From DASUBV01 sp036510065 (GTDB lineage Bacteria > Actinomycetota > Actinomycetes > Streptosporangiales > Streptosporangiaceae): a stretch of 64,000 nt of DNA. The position numbers and the translations under genes are program-made. How positions within the stretch are numbered: position 1 is the first letter of the stretch; each line of letters opens with the position of its first letter. The notes under the pieces are model-generated. The model was not told where the DNA came from. It worked only from the letters and a program-made list of their open reading frames with translations, and did no database searches. This document shows positions 34,155-42,560 of the stretch, in pieces. The stretch is from contig DATCEO010000112.1 of NCBI GenBank assembly GCA_036510065.1, positions 88,185 to 152,184 of the forward strand, given 5' to 3'.

Positions 34155-34345
34155 GCGTCAGCTGGCCAGCAGGACGGCTGGCGGGAGGCAGACCAAGGCC
34201 ACCGCCGCGGCGCAGACGGCGGCGGCGCGGAGCCGGGACAGTGGCGGCGGGGGAGCGGCGAGCCGGGCCGCGCGCGCCGCGATCTGGCTGTCGGGGGCGC
34301 CGCGTCGGCGAGACGGCGCAGCGCCGCGGCCAGCGCTCCGGGGCG
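34155..34345 (-). pseudogene. M56-type membrane peptidase, C-terminal scrap
   Basis: In the 34002-34373 gap the minus strand reads ALAAALRRLADAAPP and, one base off frame, DSQIAARAARLAAPPPPLSR followed by a hydrophobic helix and a stop at 34155-34157. This resembles the end of BlaR1/M56-type metalloproteases of actinomycetes. The rest of the gene is missing. The rest of the gap shows nothing. Confidence 0.4.
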
Positions 34346-34373
34346 ACGGCAGCCGCCGCTGAGCTGACCGGGA

Positions 34374-35561
34374 TTACTCGTGGTCGGGCTGGACGGGCAC
34401 GTTCTGGTGAGCCGCCTGCTCGTGAGGCGCCTGCTCGGGCGCCGCCTGCTCGGGCGCCGCCTGCTCGGGCGCCGCCTGCTCGTGCGCTGCCTGCTCGTGC
34501 GCTGCCTGCTCGGGCGCCCCCTGCTCGTGAGCGTGCTCGCCGCCCCCGAACGGCACGACGTCCTCCGGGAACTGCGGCGTCGTGGCGGGCGCCTGCACGC
34601 CCGGCGGACGGTCGTTGTAGGTCACCTCGACCTGCTGCTCCGGGCGGCGCTGGTTCTGCAGCGCCTGCAGGGCCATGCTCGCCCGGTCGGCCTCGGTCAG
34701 CGGCGGCTGCACCATGGCGCGCGGCCACAGCCGCCAGGCCAGCACAGTGTTCAGCTCGGCCGCATACACGGTGACCTCGACGCCGAGGTACACCCAGGCC
34801 AGCAGGGCGAGCACGGTCGCGAAGATGCCGTACACCGCGGCGGTGCGCAGCGAGTGGTGCACCAGGATCGCGCCGAGCTCCTGCAGCACGGTCCAGGCCA
34901 CGCCCCCCGCGATGGCTCCGGGCACCAGCCGCCGCAGCTCGATGGCCTTGGGCGTCAGCACCCGGAAGGCAACCAGGTAGATGCCCGCGTTCGCCACCGC
35001 GGACAGGATCTCGGCCACGACGGTAACCAGCACCGCGTGGCGCTCGAAGGAGATCAGGGCGGCCAGCAGGGTAGTGGCCAGGACACCGAGTCCGAGCACG
35101 CCCATGAACAGGGCCGCCCGGCCGAGCCGGGGAAAGTAGCCCACCCGGGCCGGCCCGGGGAGATTCCACACCTGCTGCATGGTGAAGATGCCCGCCTGCG
35201 CCAGCCGGGTGGTGCCCCAGATCAGCACGGCGATGCCGGTGATCAGGCCGATGATGCTAGACCGGCGCAGCTGGTGCACGTTCCCGGTGAGCTGCGCGCT
35301 CATCACCGGGACCTGTTTCGCCACGGCCTGCAGGGCCTCATGCTGGATGCCAGGGTCGGACGAGGCGACGAGGCCGAGGATCGTGGCCAGGATGAGCAGC
35401 AGCGGGAACAGGGACACGAAGCCCGCGTAGGCCATGTTGGACACCAGCACCCCGCCGTTGTCGTCGCCGAACTTCTTGATGACGCCGAAGACAAAGCCCG
35501 CGATGCGGTTGTGCTGCTGAACCTGGTCCACCTTGCGGACCACGGCCTCAATCGGGTTCAT
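34374..35561 (-). CDS. YihY/BrkB-family inner membrane protein with repetitive tail
   Basis: A 395-residue protein. Residues 1-300 are the YihY domain with six membrane helices (MAYAGFVSLFPLLLILATIL; ALLAWVYLGVEVTVYAAELN). The remaining 95 residues are a low-complexity cytoplasmic or external tail rich in His, Glu, Gln, Ala and Pro, ending in eight copies of a five-residue unit (H/P)EQAA. The family role is unsettled; it is not an RNase BN. The gene is upstream of dnaE on the same strand and divergent from otsA. Confidence 0.9.
   Translation of the reverse strand: MNPIEAVVRKVDQVQQHNRIAGFVFGVIKKFGDDNGGVLVSNMAYAGFVSLFPLLLILATILGLVASSDPGIQHEALQAVAKQVPVMSAQLTGNVHQLRRSSIIGLITGIAVLIWGTTRLAQAGIFTMQQVWNLPGPARVGYFPRLGRAALFMGVLGLGVLATTLLAALISFERHAVLVTVVAEILSAVANAGIYLVAFRVLTPKAIELRRLVPGAIAGGVAWTVLQELGAILVHHSLRTAAVYGIFATVLALLAWVYLGVEVTVYAAELNTVLAWRLWPRAMVQPPLTEADRASMALQALQNQRRPEQQVEVTYNDRPPGVQAPATTPQFPEDVVPFGGGEHAHEQGAPEQAAHEQAAHEQAAPEQAAPEQAAPEQAPHEQAAHQNVPVQPDHE
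34411..34530. repeat. 15-bp tandem repeat, eight units
   Basis: Eight contiguous units of GCCGCCTGCTCGGGC with single-base variants (GGC, GTG, CCC) encode the (H/P)EQAA tail of the YihY-like protein. In-frame units imply copy number can change without breaking the protein. Confidence 0.9.
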
Positions 35562-35711
35562 CCGCGCCCGCCCTCCCTGGTGTGCCCCTCGCGATGCCCG
35601 GGGACAGGCCTGCTAAACAACTGCGATGCTCGCCGGGTAGCGACAGCTGAGCGGCCGTGACCGGGGCGGGTAGGGTTAATTGGTGTCGTCAACAGGAGAG
35701 GTCCAGACGCT

Positions 35712-37298
35712 GTGAGTACGTCGGCCCAGCTGCCCGATGCCCCGCCGGAGCCGGACGGGCGGGACGAGGGCAGCGCCGCCACTGCGGGCTGGCCGGAAGG
35801 ACAGGGCGGCTACAACTTCGTCGTCGTCGCCAGCCGGCTGCCCGTCGACCGGGTGGAGACTCCCGCCGGCGACGTCGAGTGGCGGGCCAGCCCCGGCGGG
35901 CTGGTAGCGGCGCTGGAGCCGGTGGTCCAGGAGGCGAAGGGCGCGTGGGTGGGCTGGCCCGGCGACGCCGGGGTCGCCCCGGAGCCGTTCGATTCGGAGG
36001 GCATGCACCTGGTGGGCGTTGGCCTGTCGGCCGACGAGGTGCGCGATTTCTACGAGGGGTTCTGCAACGCCACGCTCTGGCCGCTGTATCACGACGTCAT
36101 CGCGCCGCCGGAGTTCCGCCGCCCATGGTGGGAAGCTTACGTGGCGGTCAACCGGCGCTTTGCCGAGGCCGCGGCCGCCCAGGCCGCTCCCGGCGCGACC
36201 GTCTGGGTGCACGACTACCAGCTGCAGCTGGTGCCCGGCATGCTGCGCGAGATGCGCAGCGACGTGCGCATCGGCTTCTTCAACCACATCCCCTTCCCCG
36301 GCTACGAGATCTTCGCCCAGCTGCCGTGGCGCCGGCAGATCGTCACCGGGCTGCTGGGCGCCGACCTGGTGGGCTTCCAGCGCCAGGGTGATACGGCCAA
36401 CTTCCTGCGCGCCTGCCGCCGGGCGGCCGGGCTGACGACCCGCGGCTCCCTGGTCCGCGTCCGGGACGCGGCCGCCGATGACGCCGACGGCCGGCAGGTC
36501 CGTGCGGCGGCCTTCCCGATCTCGATCGACACGGCCGCCTACGAGAAGCTGGCCTGCCGGGAGGATGTCCGGGCGCGGGCGCGGGAGATCCGTGAGGCAC
36601 TGGGCAAGCCCAGCCTCGTGCTGCTCGGCGTCGACCGCCTCGACTACACCAAGGGCATCCTGCACCGGCTGACCGCCTACGGCGAGGTCCTGGACGAGGG
36701 CCGCCTCGGCGTGCCGGAGGCGGTCCTGGTGCTGGTGGCCAGCCCCAGCCGGGAACGGGTCGAGCAGTACCGCCTGCTGCGAGACGAGGTGGAGGTAACG
36801 GTCGGCCGGATCAACGGCGAGCACGCCGAGCTGGGCAATCCTCCGGTGCAGTACCTGCACCAGTCCTACCCCCGCGAGGAAATGGCGGCGCTGTTCCTGG
36901 CCGCGGACGTGATGCTGGTGACCTCGCTGCGGGACGGGATGAACCTGGTCGCCAAGGAGTACGTAGCCTGCCGCAGCGACGAGACCGGCGCGCTGGTGCT
37001 GAGCGAGTTCACCGGGGCGGCCGACGAGCTGAACGGCGCCTTCCTGGTGAACCCGCACGACATCGAGGGCCTCAAGGACACCATCGTGCGCGCGGCCACG
37101 GTGCCGCCCGCCGAGGCGCGCCGGCGGATGCGCTCCATGCGCCGCCGGGTCCGCGAGCACGACGTCGCCTACTGGGCCGCGAGCTTCCTGCGCGCGCTGG
37201 AGAAGTCGCCCGACCACGTGCCAGGCCACGCTCCGGCAGGCACGGAACAGCTCGGCCCGGAAGTTCCAGGCACGGACCACTCAGGCACGGACCACTGA
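35712..37298 (+). CDS. otsA: Trehalose-6-phosphate synthase
   Basis: A 528-residue GT20 enzyme that joins UDP- (or ADP-/GDP-) glucose to glucose 6-phosphate. Family motifs: FVVVASRLPVDR near the N-terminus, WVHDYQLQLVP, FFNHIPFPGYEIF, LLGVDRLDYTKGILHR with the active-site Arg and Lys, and LVTSLRDGMNLVAKEY. GTG at 35712 is 14 nt downstream of an AGGAG site. No otsB phosphatase is adjacent. The C-terminus ends in GTDHSGTDH, made by a GGCACGGACCACT-type repeat that runs on past the stop to about 37322. Confidence 0.95.
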   Translation: MSTSAQLPDAPPEPDGRDEGSAATAGWPEGQGGYNFVVVASRLPVDRVETPAGDVEWRASPGGLVAALEPVVQEAKGAWVGWPGDAGVAPEPFDSEGMHLVGVGLSADEVRDFYEGFCNATLWPLYHDVIAPPEFRRPWWEAYVAVNRRFAEAAAAQAAPGATVWVHDYQLQLVPGMLREMRSDVRIGFFNHIPFPGYEIFAQLPWRRQIVTGLLGADLVGFQRQGDTANFLRACRRAAGLTTRGSLVRVRDAAADDADGRQVRAAAFPISIDTAAYEKLACREDVRARAREIREALGKPSLVLLGVDRLDYTKGILHRLTAYGEVLDEGRLGVPEAVLVLVASPSRERVEQYRLLRDEVEVTVGRINGEHAELGNPPVQYLHQSYPREEMAALFLAADVMLVTSLRDGMNLVAKEYVACRSDETGALVLSEFTGAADELNGAFLVNPHDIEGLKDTIVRAATVPPAEARRRMRSMRRRVREHDVAYWAASFLRALEKSPDHVPGHAPAGTEQLGPEVPGTDHSGTDH

Positions 37299-37324
37299 GG
37301 CACTGGGCACTCAGGCACGGGGCT

Positions 37325-37978
37325 CTAACTGCCGGGCAGGCCGAAGGCGTCGCGGGCGAACTCGGCGGCGAGGCGATGCCACCGCGCGGCCCCGCGCAGC
37401 ATGGCGTGGTCGCCGCCCGGCACCGGCACGGTGGTCACCTGCGTGACGGCCCGGGCCCGCTCGGCGAACGCCCAGGTCTGAGCCGGGCTGGTCACTGTGT
37501 CGCGGTCGCCGTGCGCCAGCAGGACCCGTCGTCCGGCGAGCTGACCGACCGGCTCGCCCGGCGGCAGCCACGGCGCCAGCCCGGCCACCGCCCGCACCTG
37601 CGGGTGGCCCGCCGCGCGGAGGGCGGCACGCGCGCCCATCGAGTGGCCGATGAGCGCGACCGGCACGTCGCCCAGCCGCCGGGCCGCCTCGTCGAGCCAC
37701 TGCTCCAGGTCGGCAACCGGTGACGCCAGCCCGGCGTTCCAGCCGCGGACCCGGAACCGCGGCCGGCAGACCGCGATCCCGCCGTCGGCCACGGCCCGCC
37801 GCACCGCCCGCGCCACCGGGATCATCCGCACCACGCTCAGCTGCAGCGGCGTGGTGGGCTCCGCGCTCACCGAGCGGCCGCCGTGCAGCACCACGACGAG
37901 CCCGCAGGGCCCGGCGCCGGCTCGCGCCGCCGCGTCGTCCTGGCCGCGGGCCCCGGCCTGCGGCCAGGCGCTGCTCAC
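37325..37978 (-). CDS. Alpha/beta hydrolase
   Basis: A 217-residue hydrolase of the dienelactone/YdeN-like group. HGG forms the oxyanion-hole loop, GHSMGAR holds the nucleophile Ser, AHGDRDTVTSPAQ the Asp, and PGGDHAML the His. The substrate is unknown. Its ATG overlaps the stop of the DUF3072 gene by 4 nt, so the two are coupled. Confidence 0.88.
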   Translation of the reverse strand: MSSAWPQAGARGQDDAAARAGAGPCGLVVVLHGGRSVSAEPTTPLQLSVVRMIPVARAVRRAVADGGIAVCRPRFRVRGWNAGLASPVADLEQWLDEAARRLGDVPVALIGHSMGARAALRAAGHPQVRAVAGLAPWLPPGEPVGQLAGRRVLLAHGDRDTVTSPAQTWAFAERARAVTQVTTVPVPGGDHAMLRGAARWHRLAAEFARDAFGLPGS

Positions 37979-38247
37979 TGCTGCCGCAGTCGCTTGCTCC
38001 GGGCCTGCAGCTCGTCGATGAGCTCGGACGCCTGCGCCTTGGACAGCCCCTCGGGCACGTCCGCCCCGGCCTCGCGGGCCAGCGTCCGCAGGTAAGACTC
38101 CTGCGGTGCGGTCATCGGCTCGTCACCGGTCACCCAGTCCTGCGGGTCTTTCTGCAGCGGCCCGCTGCTCCCGGCCGGCCCGTCGCTCCCGGCCGGCTCG
38201 CTGGCCTGCGCTGGTCCCTCATTGGCCTGCGCTGGTCCGTCGCTCAC
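37975..38247 (-). CDS. DUF3072-domain protein
   Basis: A 90-residue protein. The C-terminal half (TAPQESYLRTLAREAGADVP, GLSKAQASELIDELQ) is the DUF3072 helical domain; the N-terminal 40 residues are a polar, repetitive stretch (SDGPAQANEGPAQASEP). Function is unknown. It is the first gene of a two-gene unit with the hydrolase. Confidence 0.88.
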   Translation of the reverse strand: MSDGPAQANEGPAQASEPAGSDGPAGSSGPLQKDPQDWVTGDEPMTAPQESYLRTLAREAGADVPEGLSKAQASELIDELQARSKRLRQQ

Positions 38248-38321
38248 ACGCCCCTCCTCATTCGGTCAGCGCAGGGAGCTACCCGCCTGCCGCGCCAACC
38301 ACGGTCTCCTCCGCGCCCCCC

Positions 38322-39512
38322 TTAGCGGTCCGTCCCGGACCCGGCTCCCAGGGTGCGGGTAAAGCCGGGCGGGATGACCACGTCATCGCGGGTCAGCTCG
38401 TGCACGGAGGAGCGCCCGAGGCCCAGGAGCGCGGAGTCGATCCCGCCGCGCAGGATGTCCAGCACATTCTCCACCCCGGCCTGGCCGTTGGCCGCCAGCC
38501 CCCACAGGTACGCGCGGCCGATCATGACCGCGCGGGCGCCCAGCGCCAGCGCCTTGACCACGTCACTGCCGCGCCGGATGCCGCCGTCGAGCAGCACCTC
38601 GACCTGGTCGCCTACCGCGTCGGCGACGGCGGGCAGCGCCCGGATCGTGGCCGGGGTGCCGTCCAGGTTGTTGCCGCCGTGGTTGGAGACGGAGATCGCG
38701 GTGACGCCCGCATCGACCGCCCGCCGGGCGTCGTCGACCCGGGTCACGCCCTTGAGCATGAACGGGCCGCCCCACTGCTCCCGCAGCCAGGCCACGTCCT
38801 CCCAGGTAGGCAGCGGCGCCTGCATCCACTCGCCGTACGCGCCGAAGAACGTCGGCGCCGCCTCGCCCGGCTTGGCCAGGTTCGGCGTGGTCAGGTCGGG
38901 CACCCAGCCGCCCCGCAGGTACTGCCACACCCAGCCCGGCCGGGTCACGGCCTGCGGCGCGAAGCGCATCATCGCCTGCAGGTCCATCTTCTCCGGGATG
39001 ATCGGGCTGCCCCAGTCCCGGCCGTTGGAGAACGACCAGTCCAGCGTCACGATCAGGCCGACCGTGCCGGCCCGCCGGGCGCGCTCCATCCGCTGCACGA
39101 GCACGTCGCGGGTGCCCATCCAGTACATCTGGAAGAAGGTCTGCGGGTTGGCCGCCGCCACTTCCTCGATCGGCTTGCTGGCGAACGAGCTCAGGCTCAT
39201 GACGGTGCCCCGGGCCGCCGCCGCCCTGGCCACGGCTACCTCGCCGTCAGGGTGCACGGCCTGCACGCCGGTCGGCGAGATGATCACGGGCAGCGAGACC
39301 GGCTGTCCCAGCACGGTGGTCGCGAGCTCGCGCTTGGCCGACAGCCCGGCCACGTGCGGGGCGAACCCGAGCTCGGCGAAGGCCTGGACGTTGTCCCGGG
39401 CGGTCAGCCCTTTTTCCGAGCCGGCCACCAGGGCGCCGTAGACCGGGGCGGGCAGCCGCCTCCTGGCACGCCGCTGGGCCTCGGCTACCGTCTCGAACCA
39501 CTTACTGGCCAT
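38322..39512 (-). CDS. mftD: Pre-mycofactocin synthase MftD, orphan
   Basis: A 396-residue FMN-dependent alpha-hydroxy-acid-oxidase-fold protein very close to MftD: MASKWFETVAEAQRRARRRL, SEKGLTARDNVQAFAELGFA, GTVMSLSSFASKPIEEVAAA, DWSFSNGRDWGSPIIPEKMD, VSNHGGNNLDGTPATIRALP, LLDGGIRRGSDVVKALALGA. MftD deaminates the VY-derived intermediate to give the redox-active pre-mycofactocin. None of mftA, mftB, mftC, mftE, mftF or mftR is within this window. Either the rest of the pathway is elsewhere or this paralogue has another substrate. Confidence 0.88.
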   Translation of the reverse strand: MASKWFETVAEAQRRARRRLPAPVYGALVAGSEKGLTARDNVQAFAELGFAPHVAGLSAKRELATTVLGQPVSLPVIISPTGVQAVHPDGEVAVARAAAARGTVMSLSSFASKPIEEVAAANPQTFFQMYWMGTRDVLVQRMERARRAGTVGLIVTLDWSFSNGRDWGSPIIPEKMDLQAMMRFAPQAVTRPGWVWQYLRGGWVPDLTTPNLAKPGEAAPTFFGAYGEWMQAPLPTWEDVAWLREQWGGPFMLKGVTRVDDARRAVDAGVTAISVSNHGGNNLDGTPATIRALPAVADAVGDQVEVLLDGGIRRGSDVVKALALGARAVMIGRAYLWGLAANGQAGVENVLDILRGGIDSALLGLGRSSVHELTRDDVVIPPGFTRTLGAGSGTDR

Positions 39513-39566
39513 CGGCTGTCCTCCTCGCGAGCGGTCAGGCCGACATCAGCGCCGCGCTAGCCGCCG

Positions 39567-39589
39567 TTATTGGCACACAGTGACAATAA
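39567..39589. promoter_or_regulatory. Palindrome between mftD and the reductase gene
   Basis: TTATTGGCA-CACAG-TGACAATAA is an inverted repeat with 8 of 9 positions matching, AT-rich against a GC-rich background, in the divergent region between mftD and the gene at 39652. It is a good candidate operator for both. Confidence 0.6.
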
Positions 39590-39651
39590 TGGCTGGCGGG
39601 CCGCATGCCAAGCTAGAGACCGGTCCGCTACGAGCCGGTCGCGGCAGGAGA

Positions 39652-40749
39652 ATGAGGCAGGCTCAAGAAAGCGAGACAAGGGTGTCGGACACGGATCAGG
39701 CCGGCGGGACCGGTAACGGCGCGGGAGCGGGCCAGGCCGGGGCGGCCCAGCGGCAGGCCGGCGAGTTCACCCGCGATCAGCGCTACATCACCACCCGCAT
39801 CACGGCCGACGGGCGCGACGGCTACCCGGTCGAGCCCGGCCGGTACCGGCTCATCGTCAGCCGCGCGTGCCCGTGGGCCAACCGGGCTAGCATCGTGCGC
39901 CGCCTGCTCGGGCTGGAGCACGCGCTGTCGATGGGCATCGCCGGGCCCGTGCACGACGCCCGGAGCTGGAGCTTCGACCTGGATCCCGGCGGCCGCGACC
40001 CGGTCCTGGGCATCGAGCGGCTACAGGAGGCCTACGTCGCCCGCTACCCCGGCTACCGGCTCGGCATCACCGTCCCGGCCATCGTCGATATCACGACGGG
40101 CCAGGTCGTGACTAACGACTTCGCGCAGATCACCCTGGACTTGTCCACCCAGTGGAAGGCCTACCAGCGCGCGGGCGCGCCCGACCTGTACCCCGCCGGC
40201 CTGCGGGAACAGATCGACGAGATCGCCGAGCTGGTGTTCCGGGACGTGAACAACGGGGTCTACCAGGCGGGATTCGCGGGGTCGCAGCGGGCCTACGAGG
40301 CCGCCTACCGCCGGCTGTTTGCCCGGCTGGACTGGCTGTCCGCCCGGCTGGCGGGCCAGCGGTACCTGGTCGGCGACACGATCACCGAGGCCGACGTGCG
40401 GCTGTTCACCACGCTCGTCCGGTTCGACCCCGTGTACCACGGTCATTTCAAGTGCAACCGGCAGAAGCTGGCCGAGCTGGCGGTGCTGTGGGCCTATGCC
40501 CGTGACCTGTTCCAGACGCCGGGATTCGGCGACACCATCGACTTCGATCACATCAAGCGGCACTACTACCAGGTGCACCGCGACATCAACCCGACCGGGA
40601 TCGTCCCGGCCGGCCCGGATCTGGCGGGCTGGCTGGCCCCGCACGGCCGGGAGGCGCTGGGCGGCCGCCCGTTCGGCAGCGGCACGCCCCCGGGACCGCC
40701 GCTGCCGGACGAGACGGTCCCGGCCGCGCACACGCCGCTGGCGGCATGA
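39652..40749 (+). CDS. Glutathionyl-hydroquinone reductase-like protein (Xi-class GST)
   Basis: A 365-residue ECM4/YqjG-type transferase. The thioredoxin-like domain has the catalytic Cys73 in SRACPWANRAS, followed by PVHDARSWSFDLDPGG. The C-terminal helical domain has YLVGDTITEADVRLFTTLVR and DTIDFDHIKRHYYQVHRDIN, both family signatures. Actinomycetes lack glutathione, so a mycothiol-based reaction is more likely; this is inference. ATG 39652 and GTG 39682 are both possible starts. Confidence 0.88.
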   Translation: MRQAQESETRVSDTDQAGGTGNGAGAGQAGAAQRQAGEFTRDQRYITTRITADGRDGYPVEPGRYRLIVSRACPWANRASIVRRLLGLEHALSMGIAGPVHDARSWSFDLDPGGRDPVLGIERLQEAYVARYPGYRLGITVPAIVDITTGQVVTNDFAQITLDLSTQWKAYQRAGAPDLYPAGLREQIDEIAELVFRDVNNGVYQAGFAGSQRAYEAAYRRLFARLDWLSARLAGQRYLVGDTITEADVRLFTTLVRFDPVYHGHFKCNRQKLAELAVLWAYARDLFQTPGFGDTIDFDHIKRHYYQVHRDINPTGIVPAGPDLAGWLAPHGREALGGRPFGSGTPPGPPLPDETVPAAHTPLAA

Positions 40750-40983
40750 GCCGCCGCCGGCTGCCCATCCCGTGATGATCAGGGCGACGGTAGGGCAGAC
40801 GGCGCGGCGCGGTCCAATTCATCGGCGTTCGCACCGCCCCCGGACGGCCTCTGCCACCACGTGTTCGCCGTCGACCGGAAATTCTCCCGGCGCTGCGGCC
40901 CGGGGTGTCGATCTGGCGGCTCGCCGTTCGTGTAGGGGGTAAGAAGCCGGCCTCAGGCCGGCGACCATCCCCAGGAGGAACCG

Positions 40984-41340
40984 ATGACGCAGTACCTGCT
41001 GAGCGTTTATCAGCCCGACGGTCCCATTCCGCCGCCCGAGGTGCTTGGCCCGATGACGGCCGAGCTCGGCATCCTGAACGACGAGCTGCGGGCCGCGGGC
41101 GCGTGGGTCTTCTCCGGCGGGCTGCACCCGCCGGAGACCGCCACGGTGGTACGGCTCAAGGACGGTGACGTGCTGCTGACCGACGGCCCGTTCACCGAGG
41201 GCAAGGAGCACCTGGGCGGGTTCACGATCATCAGCGTGCCTGACCTGGACGCCGCGCTGGCCTGGGCCCGCCGCTTCACGAAGATCACCGGGCTGCCGAC
41301 CGAAGTGCGGCCGTTCGCTGACCGCAGCCAGGGCCGCTAG
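40984..41340 (+). CDS. YCII/DGPF-domain protein paired with ECF sigma factor
   Basis: A 118-residue YCII protein (MTQYLLSVYQPDG; LLTDGPFTEGKEHLGGFTII). The ATG follows a strong AGGAGG site. It is the second YCII/sigma pair of the window and stands 5 nt ahead of the sigma gene. Ends and spacing fit one transcript. The 40750-40983 gap before it shows no gene. Confidence 0.9.
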   Translation: MTQYLLSVYQPDGPIPPPEVLGPMTAELGILNDELRAAGAWVFSGGLHPPETATVVRLKDGDVLLTDGPFTEGKEHLGGFTIISVPDLDAALAWARRFTKITGLPTEVRPFADRSQGR

Positions 41341-41345
41341 CCGGC

Positions 41346-42560
41346 GTGCCGGCCGTCGGCGGCCCGCAGATCGCGCGGGTGTTCCGCGCGGAGTACGGCC
41401 GCGCGGTCGCCGCCCTGATCGGTGTCTTCGGTGACGTCGACGTCGCCGAGGAGGCCGTCCAGGAGGCCTTTGCCGCAGCGGTGGCCCGGTGGCCGTCCCG
41501 GGGCATCCCGCCCAGCCCGGCCGGGTGGATCATCACGACCGCCCGGCGCCGGGCGATTGACCGGCTGCGCCGCGAGGCCGCACGGCCGGACCGGCACGCT
41601 CAGGCCGCGCTGCTGCACGAGGGCGGGGAGCCAGCACAGGAGGGGCCCGTGCGCGATGACCGGCTGCGGCTGATCTTTACCTGCTGTCATCCGGCCCTGG
41701 GCGGCGCCGCGCAGGTGGCGCTGACGCTGCGGCTGCTGGGCGGCCTGACCACCGCCGAGATCGCGCGGGCCTTCCTGGTGCCCGAGCCGACCATGGCCCA
41801 GCGGCTGGTCCGGGCCAAGGCGAAGATCCGCGCGGCGCGGATCCCGTACCGGGTCCCGGCGGAGGGCGAGCTGCCGGACCGGCTGCGGACCGTGCTCGCG
41901 GTGGTGTACCTCATCTTCAACGAGGGCTACACCGCGAGCTCGGGTGACCAGCTGGTCCGCCCGGATCTCTGCGCGGAGGCTATCCGGCTCGGGCGGGTCC
42001 TGGCCGAGCTGATGCCCGACGAGCCGGAGGTGACCGGCCTGCTGGCGCTCATGCTGCTCACCGAGTCGCGCCGGCCGGCTCGCACGACCGCCAGCGGCGG
42101 CCTGGTCCTGCTGGCCGAGCAGGACCGGGGCCGCTGGAACCAGGCGCTGATCGTAGAGGGCCAGGCCCTGGTCCGGCGCTGCCTGCGGCGCGGCCGCCCC
42201 GGGCCGTACCAGATTCAGGCGGCGATCAACGCCGTGCACAGCGATGCGCCGACCACCGCCGCCACCGACTGGCCGCAGATCCTGGCCCTCTACGACCAGC
42301 TCCTGGCCCTCGCGCCGAGCCCGGTAGCGGCGCTGAACCGGGCGGTGGCGGTGGCCGAGGTGCAGGGCCCCGCCGCGGCGCTGGAGCTCGTGGACGACCT
42401 GCGCCTGGATGGTTACTACGTGTTTCACGCCATCCGGGCGGACCTGCTCCGCCGGCTGGGCCGCGCCGCCGAGGCCGCGCTGTCCTACGACGCGGCCATC
42501 GCCTGCACCCAGAACGCCGCCGAGCGCGAGTTCCTCGGTCATCGCCTCCGGTCCCTCTAG
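41346..42560 (+). CDS. ECF-type RNA polymerase sigma factor (ECF42 group)
   Basis: A 404-residue sigma factor starting GTG. Region 2 reads EEAVQEAFAAAVARWPSRG, region 4 LLGGLTTAEIARAFLVPEPT, and the long TPR-like extension has FNEGYTASSGDQL, AIRLGRVLAELMPDEPEVTG and ALNRAVAVAEVQGPAAALEL. It has the same layout as the sigma factors at 9004 and 49304 but is clearly a different paralogue. Its 3' end overlaps the convergent MFS gene by 4 nt. Confidence 0.92.
   Translation: MPAVGGPQIARVFRAEYGRAVAALIGVFGDVDVAEEAVQEAFAAAVARWPSRGIPPSPAGWIITTARRRAIDRLRREAARPDRHAQAALLHEGGEPAQEGPVRDDRLRLIFTCCHPALGGAAQVALTLRLLGGLTTAEIARAFLVPEPTMAQRLVRAKAKIRAARIPYRVPAEGELPDRLRTVLAVVYLIFNEGYTASSGDQLVRPDLCAEAIRLGRVLAELMPDEPEVTGLLALMLLTESRRPARTTASGGLVLLAEQDRGRWNQALIVEGQALVRRCLRRGRPGPYQIQAAINAVHSDAPTTAATDWPQILALYDQLLALAPSPVAALNRAVAVAEVQGPAAALELVDDLRLDGYYVFHAIRADLLRRLGRAAEAALSYDAAIACTQNAAEREFLGHRLRSL

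Noticed and set aside
34063..34367. Short plus-strand frames between dnaE and the YihY gene
   Set aside because: Arg/Gly-rich composition and no ribosome site; the minus strand gives a better explanation (M56-type scrap).
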